The position numbers and the translations under genes were made by a program. Below are positions 16,456-25,225 of a stretch of 54,249 nt of DNA, piece after piece (position 1 is the stretch's first letter; each line of letters begins with the position of its first letter). Source of the DNA: Pullulanibacillus pueri. GTDB taxonomy: Bacteria; Bacillota; Bacilli; Bacillales; Sporolactobacillaceae. Under the pieces are notes generated by a model. It saw only the letters and a list, made by a program, of their open reading frames with translations, was not told where the DNA came from and ran no database searches. The stretch spans positions 1 to 54,249 of the forward strand of contig NZ_BMFV01000033.1 in assembly GCF_014639255.1 (NCBI RefSeq). Reading direction: 5' to 3'.

Positions 16456-16913
16456 AATCCTCTATCCTCGAGCGCTTGTTCCAATGGGGTTCCTAATATA
16501 ATTTTCCTTAACATCTGATTCGCTGTCATCAGTTCTTCCTTTGAATATAAGGCTTCTACTCGATGATACATGTCGGCCTCTGCTTTAATAATCAATTCAT
16601 ATTTTTCGTTTCCTAATGGTGTCAGCACCAGCCTCACATACCTTGAATCCCTTTGATCTCTTATTCTCTCTATCAGATTCTCTTTGACCATCCTTTCTAC
16701 TAATCTTGAAGGACTTCCCTCTTCACATATTAGGAGATGTCCTAGCTCCTTCAGTGCAATAGGCTGGTATTTTTTCAGGACACTCATCACTTCAGCTTGT
16801 GAAGGGGTTACACCAATGTTTTTCAGATACGCTTTTAACATTTTATTTCCTTGTCTTTGTACCGCTAAAATGAGATATCTAAAAGCCTCTGCCTCTTTAA
16901 ATTCTGTATTCAT
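16449..16913 (-). CDS. MarR-family transcriptional regulator
   Basis: This 154-residue protein has the MarR winged helix: helix region PSQAEVMSVLKKYQPIALKEL (about 37-57) and the wing around RIRDQRDSRYVRLVLTPLG (about 83-101). It lies 13 bp after a metallo-beta-lactamase-fold lactonase gene and must be co-transcribed with it. Two palindromes in the operon promoter probably are its own binding sites. Such regulators respond to small molecules; the ligand may be a substrate of the neighbouring enzyme. Confidence 0.9.
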   Translation of the reverse strand: MNTEFKEAEAFRYLILAVQRQGNKMLKAYLKNIGVTPSQAEVMSVLKKYQPIALKELGHLLICEEGSPSRLVERMVKENLIERIRDQRDSRYVRLVLTPLGNEKYELIIKAEADMYHRVEALYSKEELMTANQMLRKIILGTPLEQALEDRGFV

Positions 16914-16926
16914 TGTTTTACTCCTT

Positions 16927-17730
16927 TTATGCCATCACTTCAGGTTTTACGTTCGGATCATGGTTGGCAATTACCCTCAGGCAGTCCTCTCTTTGCGAAA
17001 AATCCTGCACCCATTGTAAGGATTGGTAGGCTGCCTTTTTATCTGTTGTGAGCCCTGGTAAAATCAAATGCTCCCAGGACCTTGTAGCATAGCCAACATC
17101 ACTTGCCAGCAGTAGCCATTGATCTTGTAATCGAATTAACAATGAGACCATGCCCTCACTATGCCCAGGCGTATGAACCAGGTACAGTGTGCCATCAGCA
17201 AATAAGTCATAACCCTTTTGATAAGGTCCAAAGGGGATACCCTCGAGTTTAAAGGTATCTATGGGAATCCCTTTCCACATTGACTTTATGTAGCCCAACT
17301 GTTTTTGCGCAGCTCGCCATTCCATTTCACTAGTAAGAATCTTCTTGGCGTCTTGTACATGCCTTAAGCCGCTCACATGATCAGAGTGCATATGTGAGAG
17401 AATCACATAGTCTATGTCCTTAGTCTTTATTCCTAATCTTTGTAGTTGCTCCGCTATAGAATCCCCTTTAGGGAGCTCCCCCTTAAACATCGAATAAGCA
17501 AAGCTTCCTAAATGACGTCTTGGGTTGACTCTTATCTCTTCGTGCCACCCCGTATCGACTAAAACTGTCCCCTTGGAATGTTCAATTAAATATGAGGAAA
17601 CTGGAACCCATAGCTTTTTCTCTTTTCCTCTGAACCAGCCTGTATAGGGTGCCGGATGAAGACTCTTCTCTCTGTAAGCTAAAGAACGATCAATGTAGAC
17701 TCTCCCCGTGTGCAGAATATGGACTCTCAT
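16927..17730 (-). CDS. Metallo-beta-lactamase-fold hydrolase, AHL-lactonase-like
   Basis: The 267-residue protein has the dinuclear zinc motif HMHSDH (His113, His115, Asp117, His118), TPGHSEG (about 188-194), LASDVGY and a late NHDP, the pattern of N-acyl homoserine lactonases such as AiiA and related lactonases. Hydrolysis of a lactone is therefore likely; whether quorum signals are the substrate is unknown. The ATG is preceded by GGGAGAGTGAT. It is the first gene of an operon with marR. Confidence 0.85.
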   Translation of the reverse strand: MRVHILHTGRVYIDRSLAYREKSLHPAPYTGWFRGKEKKLWVPVSSYLIEHSKGTVLVDTGWHEEIRVNPRRHLGSFAYSMFKGELPKGDSIAEQLQRLGIKTKDIDYVILSHMHSDHVSGLRHVQDAKKILTSEMEWRAAQKQLGYIKSMWKGIPIDTFKLEGIPFGPYQKGYDLFADGTLYLVHTPGHSEGMVSLLIRLQDQWLLLASDVGYATRSWEHLILPGLTTDKKAAYQSLQWVQDFSQREDCLRVIANHDPNVKPEVMA

Positions 17731-17749
17731 GATCCATCACTCTCCCATT

Positions 17750-17805
17750 AGATGACACATCATCTATTTATGTTTAATAATAAATGACACGTCATTTATA
17801 TGCAA
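17750..17805 (-). promoter_or_regulatory. Promoter with twin MarR-type operators
   Basis: On the minus strand TTGCAT (17800-17805), a 17-bp spacer and TATTAT (17777-17782) form a sigma-A promoter. Palindrome TAAATGA-CACG-TCATTTA (17781-17798) fills the spacer, and AGATGA-CACA-TCATCT (17750-17765) covers the start region. They share an ATGACAC(A/G)TCAT core and their centres are 32 bp apart, about three helical turns. Confidence 0.8.
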
Positions 17806-17971
17806 CATAAAGGCTGAGTGAGCTCATCAACACTCAAGTCGTTTAGATCAAAAAATCGACAACATCCATTCGAGAACATCAAGAATTTTTATATCCTGCT
17901 TAAATAAACATACAGACCTACCTATAGAAACGGGGCGCCCGTTACAATAGATAGGCCTTGAGTGTAAACAA

Positions 17972-19120
17972 TCATCTCATAGACAGTTTGGTCGCTGATT
18001 TATCCCAAACCTTTTCTGCTAAATGAATGACATGCTTGAGTTTATCCCATTGCTCTTCTTCACTTAGTAGATTCCCCTCTTCCGAACTCGCAAAGCCACA
18101 TTGCGGACTTATCGCTAGGTTTTCTAAAGGAATATACTGACTTGCTTCCTGAATTCTTTCTTGAATAACAGCTGGGTCCTCTAATTCAGGGTGTTTTGAA
18201 GTTATTAATCCCAAGACTACTTCGATATCACGGCGTTTAATTGCACTTAAAGGTTCGAATCCACCGCTACGCTCAGTATCATACTCTAAAAAGAAAGCAT
18301 CATAATTTAATTGATCAAAGATAGGCGTGACATAATCATAGCCACCATCTGAATGCAGATGCTTCGAGCGGAAGTTTCCACGGCACATATGAACGGTGGT
18401 TATCAAATCTTTGGGTTTATCTTGCAGAGCGATGTTCGTCGTGTCAATGATCAACTGTAAAATGGCATCCTTACTTAATCCTGTCGCATCTATCATGCGC
18501 TGAGTAAACGTCTCATCGTTAAACCCTGTAAAAGTCGTATCATCAAATTGAAGATAACGACAGCCCGCATCATATAAAGCCTGCACAACTTCGCGATAAG
18601 CCACCCCGAGATCATGAAATAGATCGACGGCATTGGGATAAATCTCTTTTTCCTTTTCATCGATAGAGCGGTACATAATCACACTCGGAGCGGGAATGGC
18701 AAACTTAGCGACTTGTGTACCATCGCCATACTTCTCCACTGCTCGCTTCAAAAACTTAAAATGCTCTAGCATATAATGCTGGTTATTTTTAATCTTGCCT
18801 GTAATGATCGAAGTAATCGGCTTAGGTGTATTCCCACCACCAAATGTTGCTTTTCTTTCTTTCTCGATCAACTCAATGCCTTCAAACCCAGAAAAGAAAT
18901 CATGATGCCAAACGATTCGCCTAAACTCGCCATCTGTGATCGTTTTTAGACCCACTTCAATTTGCTTTTGTACAATCTTTTCGATTTCTCTATCCTCAAC
19001 ATCAGTTAAAGCCGCTTTATCAATTGTTTTACTCGCATAAGCTGCTCTCGCTTGCTTTACGGGCTCTGTTCTAAGAAGACTCCCAACATGGTCCGCCTTC
19101 AATGGTAATTTCCCTGCCAT
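17972..19120 (-). CDS. MetE C-terminal-domain-like methyltransferase (YxjG/YxjH type)
   Basis: The 382-residue protein corresponds to the catalytic C-terminal barrel of cobalamin-independent methionine synthase. The zinc ligands are visible: HMCRGN (His and Cys), EYDTERSG (Glu) and SPQCGF (Cys), plus ITDGEFRR near 60. Short MetE-like proteins such as B. subtilis YxjG and YxjH methylate homocysteine-type thiols from unsettled donors. ATG at 19120 has AGAAGGA upstream; the 19147 alternative does not. I see no S-box leader upstream, unlike yxjG/yxjH. The gene is monocistronic. Confidence 0.85.
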   Translation of the reverse strand: MAGKLPLKADHVGSLLRTEPVKQARAAYASKTIDKAALTDVEDREIEKIVQKQIEVGLKTITDGEFRRIVWHHDFFSGFEGIELIEKERKATFGGGNTPKPITSIITGKIKNNQHYMLEHFKFLKRAVEKYGDGTQVAKFAIPAPSVIMYRSIDEKEKEIYPNAVDLFHDLGVAYREVVQALYDAGCRYLQFDDTTFTGFNDETFTQRMIDATGLSKDAILQLIIDTTNIALQDKPKDLITTVHMCRGNFRSKHLHSDGGYDYVTPIFDQLNYDAFFLEYDTERSGGFEPLSAIKRRDIEVVLGLITSKHPELEDPAVIQERIQEASQYIPLENLAISPQCGFASSEEGNLLSEEEQWDKLKHVIHLAEKVWDKSATKLSMR

Positions 19121-19377
19121 CGCTATCCTTCTCCCTTCGTACTCCAAAAGTCATAAAAATATGAAAATCAAATAATTCTCTATTTAAAGATCAGTATACC
19201 ACGGGAGATCAAAAGCTGCGAAGTGGATAGGTGTGACGTTATTTTTTATAGGCAAGTTTCTTAAATATTTTAATCACTATTAAATAAATAAAATAGAAGA
19301 CAGCGATATCAAAGAGCAGGAAGTCTTAGAAAGTGACCCCAAAAAGATTTTAACACCAAGATGTACTGTCATGAAGT

Positions 19378-19606
19378 AGCAAGCGGATTGGAGCGAAAGA
19401 CGCGAGACTCCTTCGGGAACAGCAACCAGCGTTACTTCTCGAATAAACTTCGAGTTGTTCCGAGAAAGCTGACGACGAAGCGATACGCGTAGACGCAGGA
19501 ACAGGGGTTTTGTAGCCTAAATATTTTGGAACACAAATTGTCCATTCCAAAATTAGCTGAGGCCGTGCCCGAGGAAAGCGAGCGTTCTGAAGCGGAAATC
19601 CACACC
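19378..19606 (+). repeat. Dispersed MITE-like element, copy 2 (complete)
   Basis: The left end CGGATTGGAGCGAAAGACGC, then CTCCTTCGGGAACAGCA, matches copies at 3955 and 33050. The right end GAGGAAAGCGAGCGTTCTGA with AGCGGAAATCCACA matches the copy ending near 33311. The termini are imperfect inverted repeats (GGATT...GAAAG against CTGAAGCGG...ATCC). It carries no gene. The flanking intergenic sequence (19121-19377, 19607-19786) shows nothing else. Confidence 0.8.
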
Positions 19607-19786
19607 GTCCTAATGTCCAGAATTTTCTACTCCTCAAAAAAGCGATACTTCCCTTCAGTTCTCATCCCTATACTAGGAATAAAGGAAAGCACTAATACGA
19701 GAAAAAAGCTAAAACCAAATGAATATAACGAAGCACCTTTCTTCATAGACTCCCCCTTTCTATCACATTCCCAAATGGATCTCTGC

Positions 19787-19951
19787 TTATTTCTTTCTCT
19801 CTTCTTTAACCGTTAAGATATTCGCCTCTGTGCCGTACTCCAAACGAATGGTTTTCCTTACATCCGCTGGTGTTCTAGCCGTGACGGAGCTGATTTGTTT
19901 TTGCCCGTTGACTTCGGTTTCTACGAGAAAGCATTTTGCCCCACATCTCAT
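19787..19951 (-). CDS. Small conserved-looking protein, 54 residues
   Basis: The product starts MRCGAKCFLVETEVNGQKQ and has a two-cysteine N-terminus, an even mix of charged residues and ends in VKEERKK. It reads like a small soluble protein (strand-strand-helix-strand), possibly metal-binding through the Cys pair. The name is not known to me. ATG at 19951 follows AAAGGGGATG; the TTG at 19969 is part of that region. It is alone between a dispersed repeat and the HAD gene. Confidence 0.65.
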   Translation of the reverse strand: MRCGAKCFLVETEVNGQKQISSVTARTPADVRKTIRLEYGTEANILTVKEERKK

Positions 19952-20202
19952 CTGTTCATCCCCTTTCAAGACGATGGCGCCTAATCTATTCCTTTTAAAC
20001 TAAGTTTTTGTAAGGCTACTTTATTAAGGAGGCTATAGCCTTTTCCTTTTTTCTCTATTCATCCTTCTTTTAAAAACTCATGCAGTGTATAATTGTTTAC
20101 TATAATCCGTCAAGATGATTATCTCCCCTTGCTCACGGCAATGTGAGATATCCTCTATTATTATCGTCTTGCCTTTATATTACTATCAAGAGGTGGATAG
20201 AC

Positions 20203-20904
20203 ATGAACATGTACAAACATATTATTTTCGATTTAGATGATACAATCCTTAATTTTCAAGAAGCGCAAAAAGTCGCTTTAAAGGAAATCATCACGCGTTA
20301 TAAGCTTCCCTATACCGAAGAAACCATTGCCTGCTATAAGCAGATCAATAATACATTATGGCACCAATTCGAGGAAGGCGTTATTTCTCAGAATGACATA
20401 TTTACAAACCGTTTCTCTCTTTTTTTAAAGGAGTTTCAAATCATTGAAGACGGAGCACAGGTAGAAGCCTTCTACCGTGAGCATTTAAATGAGGGCCATA
20501 AGACGATGCCCCATGCACGCGAAGCCTTAAAGGCTTTAAAGCAAAAAGGCTTTAAGCTTTATATTGGAACCAACGGTGTCGGCGTAACGCAGCGAAAAAG
20601 ATTAAAAGATGCGCATCTAGAAAACTATTTTGAGGCGCTTTTTGTTTCTGATGAGATGGGTGTTCAAAAGCCTCATGCAGCATTCTTCACCTATATTTTT
20701 GAGGCCCTAGGAACAGATCAAAAAGAAAATGTCCTTATGGTCGGGGATCGCCTCACCTCAGATGTTCAAGGGGCAGTCAATGCCGGCATTGATTCAGTAT
20801 GGTTTAATCCCGAAAACATCCTACCGTCATTTGAATCCCCACAGAGCACCTATACCATTTCCGATTTAATCGAGCTTCCGGACTTATTAGAAAAGTCATC
20901 TTGA
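20203..20904 (+). CDS. HAD-superfamily phosphatase, YjjG/YfnB-type nucleotidase
   Basis: The 233-residue protein has all four HAD motifs: DLDDTILNF (Asp10 nucleophile), IGTNG (motif II, near 120), a Lys in GVQKPHAAFF (motif III) and VGDRLTSDVQGAVNAGI (motif IV). The alpha-helical cap with ITRYKLPYTEE and the GTNGVGVTQRKRL stretch are typical of YjjG/YfnB, which dephosphorylate noncanonical pyrimidine nucleotides. GAGGTGG lies 6 nt before the ATG at 20203. It is convergent with the fructosidase gene. Confidence 0.87.
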   Translation: MNMYKHIIFDLDDTILNFQEAQKVALKEIITRYKLPYTEETIACYKQINNTLWHQFEEGVISQNDIFTNRFSLFLKEFQIIEDGAQVEAFYREHLNEGHKTMPHAREALKALKQKGFKLYIGTNGVGVTQRKRLKDAHLENYFEALFVSDEMGVQKPHAAFFTYIFEALGTDQKENVLMVGDRLTSDVQGAVNAGIDSVWFNPENILPSFESPQSTYTISDLIELPDLLEKSS

Positions 20905-20924
20905 GTTCCAACTTAAATCACTTC

Positions 20925-20956
20925 GGCACCACTCGCTTATGAAGTGAGTGGTGCGC
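20925..20956. terminator. Hairpin between the convergent HAD and GH32 genes
   Basis: GCACCACTC (from 20927) pairs with GAGTGGTGC (20946-20954) across an 11-nt loop. There is no clear T-run on either side, so termination is only likely. Confidence 0.5.
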
Positions 20957-20979
20957 CCAAGTCTTTAATATAGAGTCGT

Positions 20980-22428
20980 TTAACTGTTTAGTGTGTATAT
21001 TTCGCAGTGTTTTAGTTTAACAGTCCCGCCATCAGCAAACCAGTGAATCTCTTTGCATGCCTGACTTGGAAATATCAGGCTTGTCATGACAACTTCTCCA
21101 TCTTCTGCAAACAATTCTACAGAACAGTGATCGACAATGAGACGAAGACTCAATCGCTTCTCTCTTAAAGCGATAGCCACACCTTGCGTTTCAGAAAACT
21201 CTGGGTGGAAGTCGACTTTTCCAGAACAACTGCGATCAATGTAGAGCCAGTTCTCGTCACATCGATAACCAATAGACGTGTGTTCACGATCAGCCGTTTT
21301 GATTTGAATACCGAACCCTGCAGCATTTTTCCATTCAAACTCTGCAATCACTTCAAAGGCTTCGTGTTCTACCAAAGAAATCAATGGGGCATCCGGTTGG
21401 ATTATACTGGCCTCCATAGTTTTCACGAGTTGCCTAACAGTCACCAATTCTTCGACTGGATGTTGGAATAATCGGATCCCTTCTGCCGTCGTGCGAAGTT
21501 CCAGCTGTCGAGGTAGTGTCAAAGCCCCTCTCCATTCCTTTGTAGGAGTCACATTCGCATATTTAGGACTGCTCATCCAGCCAAGATACATTCTGCGACC
21601 ATCTTCTTCCGGAATATCCGACCAACTCACGCCCGCATAATTATCTCCACCATAATCCAGCCATAACACAGTCTCTTCCTTATTTTCATTTACAAAGGTA
21701 GTCCCATCAAAATACCCGACAAAATATTGAGTGCGTGGTGCTCCTGGGATATGAACACTCCCTACACTAACCAGCAATACCCATTTTTTCACCTGATCCT
21801 TGTCTTCAACGGGTAATTCGAATAAGTCGGGACATTCCCATACGCCATCCCATTTTCCTAGATTAGAACTGGCAAATGCACTCCGGTAAGACCAGTCAGT
21901 TAAATTAGAGGAGGTATAAATAAGCACCCGTTGTCCTGCGGCTACTACCATAATCCAAGACTGCGTCTCATCATGCCAGAACACTTTCGGATCGCGAAAA
22001 TCAGTTTCCTGCTCATTAACCAATACTGGATTGCCATCATACTTCGTCCATGTTCTGCCCGCATCTTTACTGTAGGCCAGGCTTTGCCGTTCCAAAACAC
22101 CTGTATCCGTATCCAAATGATGTGTGAAGATCGCCACTAAACCTGGTTGCCCATCGAAGAAACCGGTTGTGTCCTGCCAATCCACGACTGCGCTTCCAGA
22201 AAAAATCGTTCCCAATTCATCCGGAAACAGAGCAATCGGCAGGTGTTCCCAATGAAGCAAATCCTGACTTACCGCATGTCCCCAATGCATCGTTCCCCAG
22301 GTTGTTCCAAAGGGATGATGTTGAAAGAATAAATGATATTCACCTTGGTAATACACTAAGCCATTCGGGTCGTTTAGCCAGTTTTCACGGGCTGTGAAAT
22401 GCAATTTCGGTCGCTCAATCACCCTCAT
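20980..22428 (-). CDS. Glycoside hydrolase family 32, cytoplasmic beta-fructosidase
   Basis: The 482-residue enzyme has the GH32 active-site set: WLNDPNG (nucleophile Asp near 20), FRDPKV (transition-state Asp) and WECPDLF (acid/base Glu), plus a C-terminal beta-sandwich ending around SVELFAEDGEVVMTSLIFP. GH32 enzymes cleave terminal fructose from sucrose, sucrose-6-phosphate, inulin or levan. No signal peptide is present, so it acts inside the cell. ATG at 22428 follows AGAGGA by about 9 nt; the TTG at 22482 does not. No PTS or sugar-transport gene or regulator adjoins it, which is unusual for this family. Confidence 0.9.
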   Translation of the reverse strand: MRVIERPKLHFTARENWLNDPNGLVYYQGEYHLFFQHHPFGTTWGTMHWGHAVSQDLLHWEHLPIALFPDELGTIFSGSAVVDWQDTTGFFDGQPGLVAIFTHHLDTDTGVLERQSLAYSKDAGRTWTKYDGNPVLVNEQETDFRDPKVFWHDETQSWIMVVAAGQRVLIYTSSNLTDWSYRSAFASSNLGKWDGVWECPDLFELPVEDKDQVKKWVLLVSVGSVHIPGAPRTQYFVGYFDGTTFVNENKEETVLWLDYGGDNYAGVSWSDIPEEDGRRMYLGWMSSPKYANVTPTKEWRGALTLPRQLELRTTAEGIRLFQHPVEELVTVRQLVKTMEASIIQPDAPLISLVEHEAFEVIAEFEWKNAAGFGIQIKTADREHTSIGYRCDENWLYIDRSCSGKVDFHPEFSETQGVAIALREKRLSLRLIVDHCSVELFAEDGEVVMTSLIFPSQACKEIHWFADGGTVKLKHCEIYTLNS

Positions 22429-22619
22429 CGTTTTCCATCCTCTCCATCGTTCATCAGCATCAGCTTGCTTTAAGTTTTTCAAGAATCCATTCTAATATTT
22501 TAAAATTCTATTTATTTATACTTTTCATCTTAACGGATCATGTAAGAAAAAACATCAGGTAAATCAAAATGAATTTGAAACAGTAAAAAAAATAGATGAA
22601 ATTTTAAGAAAGTTTAATA

Positions 22620-22647
22620 GGGTTATCTTCCCTTTGAAGATAACCCT
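22620..22647. terminator. Hairpin upstream of the GH32 gene
   Basis: GGGTTATCTTC and GAAGATAACCC form an 11-bp perfect stem with a 5-nt loop (CCTTT). It lacks a T-run, so its role is unclear; it may terminate the minus-strand regulator transcript ending at 22859. Confidence 0.5.
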
Positions 22648-22697
22648 CAGTAAGTCAACGATTCATCTCTTATTCTTAAATTGCTACACAGCTTGGC

Positions 22698-22738
22698 GGC
22701 ACCCCTGACGTGATTTTTTAAATCACATCAGGGGTGCC
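22698..22738 (-). other. 41-nt long stem-loop with 19-nt arms
   Basis: GGCACCCCTGACGTGATTT and AAATCACATCAGGGGTGCC pair around a TTT loop. The only non-Watson-Crick position is C-A on the plus strand but a G-U wobble on the minus strand, so it should function in minus-strand RNA, downstream of the XRE gene. There is no T-run. The rest of 22429-22858 shows no gene. Confidence 0.6.
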
Positions 22739-22858
22739 GGTACGGTGCAACCTTAATTTGTGAAGGCGTATGCCTGAAAATCAAACTGAGTTTAACGAGC
22801 GGTGAAGCGCAGGGCAAGTTTTCTAATGTCTCTATGGAAAAAGTACACTTTTTTAACA

Positions 22859-23644
22859 TTAAAAATGGCTGACCTTATTTCTTACTTTCTTTTTCAGCCT
22901 AAAACTTAATCTGTTCACATGCTCCTCATTTTTCACCAGGAGTTTATAGGCTTCAATAATAGTTGTCGTACGCGCTAAAACGTAAACACCAATACTAATG
23001 AAAAAAATAAAAATTGGGTAATAAGGCACCAAAACGCCTTGGGCAACCCCTTTCCTTTCTAATCCATAAGCGATTATGCCGACAAAAAGTGGACAAAGTC
23101 CAGCCATTATTATAGGAATATATCTTTTCTTAATCCCTTCATACCTCGCCTCCAACGCTTTAAGATACTTTTCGTCGAACATCAATGGCTCTTGCTTTAA
23201 CACTCTGTATTGACTGTCCTCTATGAATCCTGAAGACAGAAACATGACGAAGCCTAATGCCGCAATAATGATGATGAGAAATGAATATACTGCTGGATTC
23301 TCAAAAATAAAATAGGGGACAAAGGCTAATGCAATTAGGCTGAGACCCCAAGCAACTGACTTAGCCAGTTTGAGTTGATTTAGTAAAAATCCTTCCGCCA
23401 TTTCTTTACTTACGTAATAGCCATCTTCATCGTCAGGATGTTGTTCCACAACATCCTTTAACAAATAATCCATAGACACCTCAAAGATATTTCCGATCAT
23501 GAGAAGCTTTTCCGTTTCCGGAAAGCCTTGACCGTTTTCCCATTTGCTAATCGCTTGTCTTGTTGTGCCTAATTTTTCAGCTAAAGCCTCTTGAGAAAAC
23601 CCCTTGCCTTTTCTTAATTTATAAAGTTTTTCTCCAAATCCCAT
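22859..23644 (-). CDS. XRE-family regulator with membrane domain
   Basis: The 261-residue protein has an N-terminal Cro/CI helix-turn-helix (LRKGKGFSQEALAEKLGTTR, QAISKWENGQGFPETEKL; residues 6-60), then four or five membrane segments (about 93-230). This fusion is common in Bacillus and Clostridium and probably couples an envelope signal to transcription. ATG at 23644 follows GGAGGT by 7 nt; the TTG at 23659 is the site itself. No neighbouring target is obvious. Confidence 0.87.
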   Translation of the reverse strand: MGFGEKLYKLRKGKGFSQEALAEKLGTTRQAISKWENGQGFPETEKLLMIGNIFEVSMDYLLKDVVEQHPDDEDGYYVSKEMAEGFLLNQLKLAKSVAWGLSLIALAFVPYFIFENPAVYSFLIIIIAALGFVMFLSSGFIEDSQYRVLKQEPLMFDEKYLKALEARYEGIKKRYIPIIMAGLCPLFVGIIAYGLERKGVAQGVLVPYYPIFIFFISIGVYVLARTTTIIEAYKLLVKNEEHVNRLSFRLKKKVRNKVSHF

Positions 23645-23983
23645 ATACAGGACCTCCAATTAATTTGATAACTAAAGTGTATTAAAACATGGCTCACTCA
23701 GCTATCTTTTATCAAAGACAATTTGTCAACTTCAGGTTGCACTGATGTCATCCCCTGTTATTTGAGCAAAATTTGCGCACTCGCCGAAAACCATTTACCA
23801 TAATATACCACAAATTAATAATTTCGAATCACCTCTCTAGACATCATCCTTGTGATATTCCAATACAACAACTTGGATCCTGAAGTATAAAAATAAATAT
23901 TTTCATCCCAATGCTTTTCTCGTCATTTAGGAACCACTAATACAAAGGTATTTTTAATATAACAGAATATTAAATACTTTCCA

Positions 23984-24012
23984 TTGGGATTTTGTATATA
24001 TATTGTTATAAT
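23984..24012 (+). promoter_or_regulatory. Strong sigma-A-type promoter facing an unannotated unit
   Basis: TTGGGA at 23984-23989, a 17-bp AT-rich spacer and a perfect TATAAT at 24007-24012. Transcription would run through 24018-24200 to a terminator. The preceding intergenic sequence (23645-23983) shows nothing else recognisable. Confidence 0.65.
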
Positions 24013-24040
24013 AAAGGAAATAACAGGTAAAGTTACTGCA

Positions 24041-24163
24041 GTGGGTCTTCCTCTCACTGAGAAAAAGAGACATCTTGTTAAATATGCAGATAAACATTTA
24101 CTTGACCAAAAAATACTTTCACTAATTGACTTTGTCCTAACTGAAAAATATGCTTCACTATAA
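24041..24163 (+). CDS. Possible 40-residue protein or small RNA
   Basis: Between a strong promoter and a terminator an open frame encodes MGLPLTEKKRHLVKYADKHL, then LDQKILSLIDFVLTEKYASL. It is balanced in charge, helical-looking and gene-like, but the GTG start has only a weak upstream site (AGGTAA). The same frame stays open upstream to about 24000. The alternative is a regulatory RNA of about 180 nt. I do not recognise it. Confidence 0.4.
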   Translation: MGLPLTEKKRHLVKYADKHLLDQKILSLIDFVLTEKYASL

Positions 24164-24167
24164 TAAA

Positions 24168-24204
24168 AACGGAAGCTCCAAATGACAAAGCTTCCACAAT
24201 TTTT
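24168..24204. terminator. Terminator between the small unit and the anti-sigma gene
   Basis: GGAAGCT (24171-24177) and AGCTTCC (24189-24195) form a stem. On the minus strand the tail is GTTTTTATTA, on the plus strand ACAATTTTT, so it can serve both directions. Confidence 0.8.
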
Positions 24205-25225
24205 AATTCACTTTTTTATAGCCCTCAGGAATGGTAAGTAATTTTTCATCTATGCCTTTATTAAACTTTAGCCTCGTCGTCTTCATAAACTCTATTAGGT
24301 TCCCTTTCTTGTCATAGTTTTCCATTCTTAACAAGATACCTGTCCCCTTATTGATCCACATTTTAAATGAGGTGATCGGTGTTTTATCTGCGGACAATCG
24401 GTTGATATGGCCTGTTAATATCACTGCTTCGTGCCCAAGGTAATTCGCATTTTGGCTTTCGATATCCCAATCTGTATTTTTCATCAAATAAGATTCTGCA
24501 ATTTCAAACGGAAACAAGGTACTGCTTCCATATAACATAACGGGTCTATTTCTTGGACTCCAAGCTGTATGCCCATCACTCAAAGCCCCTTTAATTTCAT
24601 CTAGCTTTATAGGTTTTCCTTTCTGATAGCCTATCTGACCTGACGTATTATAAGTCTTATCATGATATAGATTAATATGCTTTTTACCTGTATTTATTTG
24701 AATTTGTGTTTCATCTGTACTCCTTACCTTGACATAAGATTCATAGGTATTGTTTTGGAATGCCAAGGAATAGTCTACTGTATCCTTATCATCCTTTTTA
24801 ACGCTTCCCATATCTGTAATAAAAGACCCTTGTACTGAATTAAAATAGTCCATTGTATTCATCATTCTGTACAGCACTTCAGCTTTCGTTAAAGTCCTGC
24901 GATCTTCCGATGGCGAAGCCTGAGTAGAAGTATCCCCCTCTTGATTGCGATGGGGTTGTAATGACTCCGCTTGATGAGTGTTCTTAGAGACGCCTTCAGA
25001 AGAATAAGGCGTATGACTATGGTGGGTCAAACTGTACAACAACAAGAAACAGATGAATACCACTGCTGCACTCATCCCTCCACGGACGCCTCTATCAAAA
25101 TAAATTTCCCACTTCTTTTTTTGGCTTTTTTCAGAGCGCTTAATGCCCTTCATCATTGATCTATCTAGTAATTTTTCGGGAATATCAATTTTATCAATTT
25201 CTTTTTTAAAGGCATCATAATCCAT
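24203..25225 (-). CDS. Membrane-anchored anti-sigma-like protein with a LolA/RseB-like domain
   Basis: The 340-residue product has a cytoplasmic N-terminus (about 45 residues, basic), one membrane helix (about 50-67), a Ser/Thr/His-rich linker and an extracytoplasmic domain from about 110 that resembles LolA/RseB-type outer-sensor folds (VQGSFITDMGS, then YLGHEAVILTG and FKMWINKGTGILLRMENYD). It overlaps the sigma-factor frame by 11 nt once the frameshift there is corrected, so translational coupling is likely. GGAGG lies just upstream. It should hold the ECF sigma factor inactive until an envelope signal. Confidence 0.7.
   Translation of the reverse strand: MDYDAFKKEIDKIDIPEKLLDRSMMKGIKRSEKSQKKKWEIYFDRGVRGGMSAAVVFICFLLLYSLTHHSHTPYSSEGVSKNTHQAESLQPHRNQEGDTSTQASPSEDRRTLTKAEVLYRMMNTMDYFNSVQGSFITDMGSVKKDDKDTVDYSLAFQNNTYESYVKVRSTDETQIQINTGKKHINLYHDKTYNTSGQIGYQKGKPIKLDEIKGALSDGHTAWSPRNRPVMLYGSSTLFPFEIAESYLMKNTDWDIESQNANYLGHEAVILTGHINRLSADKTPITSFKMWINKGTGILLRMENYDKKGNLIEFMKTTRLKFNKGIDEKLLTIPEGYKKVN

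Noticed and set aside
18000..19377. S-box (SAM) riboswitch for the MetE-like gene
   Set aside because: The sequence upstream of 19120 lacks the conserved helices and an anti-terminator/terminator pair.
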